Positions 60,870 through 64,000 of a stretch of DNA of 64,000 nucleotides are shown piece by piece. The position numbers and the translations under genes were made by a program. Source of the stretch: Chloroflexota bacterium (GTDB lineage: Bacteria; Chloroflexota; Dehalococcoidia; Tepidiformales; Tepidiformaceae). Below the pieces are notes generated by a model. That model ran no database searches and was not told the DNA's origin. It saw only the letters and a list, made by a program, of their open reading frames with translations. How positions within the stretch are numbered: the first letter of the stretch is position 1; each line of letters opens with the position of its first letter. The stretch spans positions 1 to 64,000 of the forward strand of contig JAPOQN010000016.1 of assembly GCA_026710655.1 (NCBI GenBank), read 5' to 3'.

Positions 60870-61846
60870 TCCGCCAGGTGCCCCAGCGGGCCGGTCTCGG
60901 GGTCGCCCTCATCGGCGGCGTCGCGCTCGTCTTCGTGATCGCGACCTTCGGCTTCACGCAGTCATTCACGGTCGGGTTGCTCGACCCGATGATCAACGTG
61001 CTCGTCATCCTCAACCACGCGCTCTGGGGCAGCTTCGGGCTGGCCGTCATCGCCTTCACCATCCTCGTGCGGTTCGTCACCTTCCCGCTCACGCTGCGCC
61101 AGCTCCAGCAGACGCGTGCGATGCAGGCGCTGCAGCCGCGCGTGCAGGAGATCCAGAAGAAGTTCACCGACCCGAAACGGCGCCAGGAAGAGATGATGAA
61201 GGCCTACCGCGAGGCGGGCGTGAATCCGCTCGGCTGCCTGGGGCCGCTGGTGCTCCAGTTCCCTGTCCTGATCGGGCTCTTCTACGCCATCCGCCAGACG
61301 CTCGCGATCTCCCCCGAAGCGCTCGATAACCTCTCCAGTCACCTCTACTCCTGGAGCTACATCCAGAGCGCCATCCCGCTCGAAGAGAGCTTCATCGGCA
61401 TCAACCTGGCCGAAGGCGCGTCCATCAACGTCCTCAACCTGAACCTCCTGATCGTGGTGCTGGTTGGCGTTGCCACCTGGGCCCAGTCGAAGACGACGGT
61501 CGTGGTGGCGACGGACGAACGGGCGCGCACCCAGCAACAGATGATGCAGTGGATGCTGCCCATCATGTTCATGTTCTTCGGCCTCAGCTTTCCCAGTGGA
61601 GTCAGCCTCTACTGGGTGGTCACCTCGATCGTGAGCGTGGGCTTCAACGTCGTCACCTACGGCTTCCCCGCGCTCAATATTCCGCCGTTGGTGGGGCCGC
61701 CGAAGCCCCCGGCGCCGGTCGAGGCAACAGCATCAGTAACTTCGGAGGGCGAGGGCCAGTCGCGCCCGCGACCCTCCCGCGAATTGAGGACATCTGCTCA
61801 TGGATCACGCCGAAGCAAACGGAAAAACCGTCGACGACGCGCTTAA
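60866..61846 (+). CDS. yidC: Membrane protein insertase YidC
   Basis: 326 residues, GTG start overlapping the lipoprotein stop. Five membrane helices form the YidC/Oxa1 core: FGLAVIAFTILVRFVTFPLTLRQLQQTRAMQALQPRVQEIQKKFTDPKRRQEEMMKAYREAGVNPLGCLGPLVLQFPVLIGLFYAIR is the conserved stretch with the groove Arg in LVRFVTFPL. It closes with SVGFNVVTYGF. The C-terminal tail is basic (RRSKRKNRRRRA), as in ribosome-binding YidC. It lacks the large periplasmic domain of Gram-negative YidC. jag begins 47 bases before its end. Confidence 0.97.
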   Translation: MIRQVPQRAGLGVALIGGVALVFVIATFGFTQSFTVGLLDPMINVLVILNHALWGSFGLAVIAFTILVRFVTFPLTLRQLQQTRAMQALQPRVQEIQKKFTDPKRRQEEMMKAYREAGVNPLGCLGPLVLQFPVLIGLFYAIRQTLAISPEALDNLSSHLYSWSYIQSAIPLEESFIGINLAEGASINVLNLNLLIVVLVGVATWAQSKTTVVVATDERARTQQQMMQWMLPIMFMFFGLSFPSGVSLYWVVTSIVSVGFNVVTYGFPALNIPPLVGPPKPPAPVEATASVTSEGEGQSRPRPSRELRTSAHGSRRSKRKNRRRRA

Positions 61847-62849
61847 GGCAGCGCTCTCCAAGCTCAACGCCTCCGTTGATGAAGTCGACATCGTCGTGCT
61901 CGACGAAGGACAGCGCGGGGGTCGCCTCTTCGGGCGCGGCGCCCGCGACGCCGTCGTCCGCGTCGAGCGCCGCGAGGGCGGGGCCCGCGAAAGCGAGCCC
62001 GAACCGCCCGACACGTCCATCCCGCGGGGACGCGGCGGACGCGGGCGCGGCGGCAGCGGTGGCGCTGGTGGCCGCGGCGGTCGTGGCCGCGGTGGCAGCG
62101 GCGGTCCGCGCGGCGGCAGTGGCGGTCCCCGTGGTGGCAGTGGCGGTCCCCGTGGCGGCCAGCGAGGGCCTCGCGCCGAACGCGCGCCCCAGCTGACCGA
62201 ACAGGACTTCTTTGGCGAAGGCGACGCCCCGCCGGCGCGTGAACCCGACCGCAGCGGCCCGCCGCCACGACGTTCGTCCGGACGCGGCGGCAGCGGTGGC
62301 GGCGGCGGTTCGCCCCGCCGTGACGGTCCGCGGAGGCGGCGTCGCGAGGAGAACGTCGAGCCTGATATCAATGCGGAAGAGGTCGACCTGGCCGCCGAGG
62401 TGGTCGACTCCATCCTCCAGATCCTCGAGATCGACGCCGACATCAACATCCGCGAGCCCATCACGGCCGGGGACGGACTCGGCAGCGCCCGCGCCGTCAT
62501 CGACATCTCCGGGGACGACCTTGGCATGCTCATCGGGAGGCGGGGCGAGAGCCTGATGGCCTTCCAGTACGTCGTGAACCTGATCATGACGCGGCGCTTC
62601 CCCGGCCGGGGTTCCGTCACGATCGATGTCGAGCAGTACCGCCGCCGGCGCGAGGACCAGGTCGTCTCGCTGGCGGAGCGAATGGCCGAGCGCGTGCGCG
62701 ACGCCGGCGAGCCGATCACGCTCGAGCCGATGTCCGCCGCCGAGCGCCGCCTCGTCCACCTCGCCCTCGTCGACGACCCCGAACTCGAGACGAACAGTGT
62801 CGGTGAGGGGGACAGCCGCAAGGTCGTAATCAGCCTGTTGGAGGATTAG
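61800..62849 (+). CDS. jag: Jag/SpoIIIJ-associated RNA-binding protein with RGG-rich linker
   Basis: 349 residues. Jag_N (residues 1-60, AEANGKTVDDALKAALSKLNASVDEVDIVVLDEGQRGGRLFG) is followed by an unusually long Gly/Arg/Ser-rich linker (70-185) with tandem GGSGGPR units. The KH domain has the GxxG loop in LIGRRGESLMAFQYVVNLI (about 240-260), and R3H follows (R3H-like RVRDAGEPITLEPMSAAERRLVHLALVDD). This RNA-binding protein acts with YidC. The linker is longer and more repetitive than in most Jag proteins. It overlaps yidC by 47 bases. Confidence 0.95.
   Translation: MDHAEANGKTVDDALKAALSKLNASVDEVDIVVLDEGQRGGRLFGRGARDAVVRVERREGGARESEPEPPDTSIPRGRGGRGRGGSGGAGGRGGRGRGGSGGPRGGSGGPRGGSGGPRGGQRGPRAERAPQLTEQDFFGEGDAPPAREPDRSGPPPRRSSGRGGSGGGGGSPRRDGPRRRRREENVEPDINAEEVDLAAEVVDSILQILEIDADINIREPITAGDGLGSARAVIDISGDDLGMLIGRRGESLMAFQYVVNLIMTRRFPGRGSVTIDVEQYRRRREDQVVSLAERMAERVRDAGEPITLEPMSAAERRLVHLALVDDPELETNSVGEGDSRKVVISLLED
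62091..62153 (+). repeat. Three 21-bp tandem repeats in jag
   Basis: Three adjacent 21-base units (62091-62111, 62112-62132, 62133-62153) encode GGSGGPR each, with a fourth diverged copy after them. They differ at a few third positions. In-frame copy changes would lengthen or shorten the linker without a frameshift. Confidence 0.75.
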
Positions 62850-62853
62850 TGGA

Positions 62854-63702
62854 ATGAGCCCGTCCGCGCCAAGAATCGTGATCGTGGGGAACGTGACCGA
62901 GGATCTGACGCCCGAGTGCGTTTGGACGGCGGGAGGGCCCGCGCTCTACAGCGCGCGCGCCACCGCGGCGCTGGGAGCAGACGTGACACTCGTGAGTCGC
63001 GTACCGGCGGACTACGACCGGAGCTACTTCGAGGGGCTGACCGTGAAAGAGCTACCGGCCGGGGGCGCTCCCCGCTTCGAGAACAGCTACCCGGAGGGCG
63101 GCCTCCGCCGCCAGCGGCTGCACCAGGCGGGAGAGCCGATCGCCAGCGCCGACGTGCCAGCTGGCCTCAAGGCCGATGCCGTCATCGCCGCGCCCGTGCT
63201 CGATGAGCTGGCCGAGTCCCCGCCGGTCGAGGCGGCCGTCCGCATCGTCTCGCTACAGGGGGCGTTGCGCTGGGGGATGCCCGGCCGCCCCGTGCGCCGC
63301 GCCGGCTTCGCCCCCTCGCGGGCGCGGGCCTTGCAGCCGATGGGCGCCGTCGCCGTGTTCAGCGACGAGGATGCCGACGACCCGCCGGAGCTGGCGAGGG
63401 GGCTCTCCCTGCGGGGACCCTCCATCGTGACGCGCGGCGCTCGCGGCGCCTGGCTCTACCGCAGGGGCGCGCGCAGCGTGCTCCCCGGCTTCGCCACCAA
63501 CGTGACCGACGTCACGGGCGCCGGCGACGGCTTTGTGGCGGCGCTCGCGGTGCGGCTGGTGGAGACCGGCGACCTGTTTGAATCGTGTACATTCGCAAAT
63601 GCGATGGGCTCTCTTGTCGTCGAACGGAGCGGTCTGATGGAGCTGCCGTCGCGCAGCGAGGTCGACGCGCGCGTGCGGCGGGGGGTAGCGGATGGTTCGT
63701 GA
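62854..63702 (+). CDS. PfkB-family carbohydrate/nucleoside kinase
   Basis: 282 residues. The opening [39 protein letters not shown] fits the N-terminal sheet of PfkB/ribokinase enzymes. The C-terminal [24 protein letters not shown] (about residues 215-238) has the DTGAGD-type anion hole with the catalytic Asp in GAGDGF. The substrate is unknown; the early motif is short for a classic ribokinase. It starts 4 bases after jag and its stop overlaps the parA start by 11 bases, so it sits in the origin operon. Confidence 0.9.
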   Translation: MSPSAPRIVIVGNVTEDLTPECVWTAGGPALYSARATAALGADVTLVSRVPADYDRSYFEGLTVKELPAGGAPRFENSYPEGGLRRQRLHQAGEPIASADVPAGLKADAVIAAPVLDELAESPPVEAAVRIVSLQGALRWGMPGRPVRRAGFAPSRARALQPMGAVAVFSDEDADDPPELARGLSLRGPSIVTRGARGAWLYRRGARSVLPGFATNVTDVTGAGDGFVAALAVRLVETGDLFESCTFANAMGSLVVERSGLMELPSRSEVDARVRRGVADGS

Positions 63703-64000
63703 AACCATCGCCTTCGTGAACCAGAAGGGTGGCGTGGGCAAGACCACGACGGCCGTCTCGCTGGCCGCGGCCCTGGGGCGGCGGGGCGAACGCGTCCTGC
63801 TGATCGACCTCGATGCGCAGGCGAACGCGACCAGCGCCGCCGGCGTCGCGGACGTGCCGGGCCCATCGATCTACGAGGCGCTCATGCTGGAGGTGGAGGC
63901 GAAGGACTGCGTGGTGCGGGTGGAGGACGAGCAGTTCGACCTCCTCCCCGCGACGCGCGAGCTTTCGGGGGCGGAGGTGGAGCTGGCCCCCGCCATGGCG
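63692..64000 (+). CDS. parA: ParA/Soj chromosome-partitioning ATPase, N-terminal part
   Basis: The 103 residues present begin [20 protein letters not shown]. The deviant Walker A KGGVGKTT (about residues 12-19) and [13 protein letters not shown] are diagnostic of ParA. It runs off the right edge. With the three parS sites and the rnpA-yidC cluster it forms the usual origin-proximal segregation locus; parB is expected just beyond the window. It overlaps the PfkB stop by 11 bases. Confidence 0.97.
   Translation, partial: MVRETIAFVNQKGGVGKTTTAVSLAAALGRRGERVLLIDLDAQANATSAAGVADVPGPSIYEALMLEVEAKDCVVRVEDEQFDLLPATRELSGAEVELAPAMA

Overview
This is a GC-rich bacterial chromosome segment. The layout suggests Chloroflexota, perhaps a Dehalococcoidia-like lineage. 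That is inferred from CIRCE-controlled groESL, many Ala/Thr-rich secreted or lipid-anchored proteins, frequent GTG starts, and an origin-type cluster (rpmH-rnpA-yidD-yidC-jag-parA) with three perfect parS sites. A marker-gene phylogeny would be needed to fix the lineage.

Region 1 (1-12.6 kb) starts with the 5' end of tuf behind tRNA-Thr(GGT), and ends with tRNA-Thr(TGT)-tRNA-Tyr in the same orientation. The 12 kb between them is accessory: an orphan RHH antitoxin, a PPOX protein, a GHKL ATPase with a STAS-like partner, a two-nuclease-domain protein, an AAA/DUF4143 ATPase behind AT-rich palindromes, and an ECF sigma factor overlapping a membrane VWA protein that is followed by a VWA lipoprotein.

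Region 2 (12.7-25.7 kb) is mixed metabolism and regulation: GrpB bracketed by 31-bp direct repeats, an RCK potassium regulator, HxlR-SCP2, a DM13 protein, a ferredoxin-P450-GNAT-NUDIX operon, CcdA, an orphan substrate-binding lipoprotein, an SDR, an antitoxin with a twice-frameshifted PIN toxin, an enoyl-CoA hydratase and Obg.

Region 3 (25.9-36.5 kb) holds a heterodimeric ABC exporter, groES-groEL with CIRCE and a 39-residue membrane peptide behind groEL, a ClC channel with a regulatory tail, small conserved proteins, a short repeat patch and an orphan HicB.

Region 4 (36.5-51.3 kb) has a NYN RNase, a giant FtsX permease and two ATPases (one with an AbrB-like tail) as one operon. A second giant FtsX permease is divergent. 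A third VWA protein behind a long inverted repeat and a secreted NHL propeller follow.

Region 5 (51.3-64 kb) contains an SDR, tRNA-Pro, DUF302, M23 and SLT cell-wall enzymes, alanine racemase, rpmH-rnpA-yidD, a 697-bp parS region, a BamB-like lipoprotein, yidC, jag, a PfkB-type kinase and the start of parA. The parS sites and parA place this end close to the replication origin.

Main themes: three antitoxins with no intact toxin beside them, three related VWA proteins (one tied to an ECF sigma factor), and several short genes (rpmH, two microproteins) that a length cut-off would miss.
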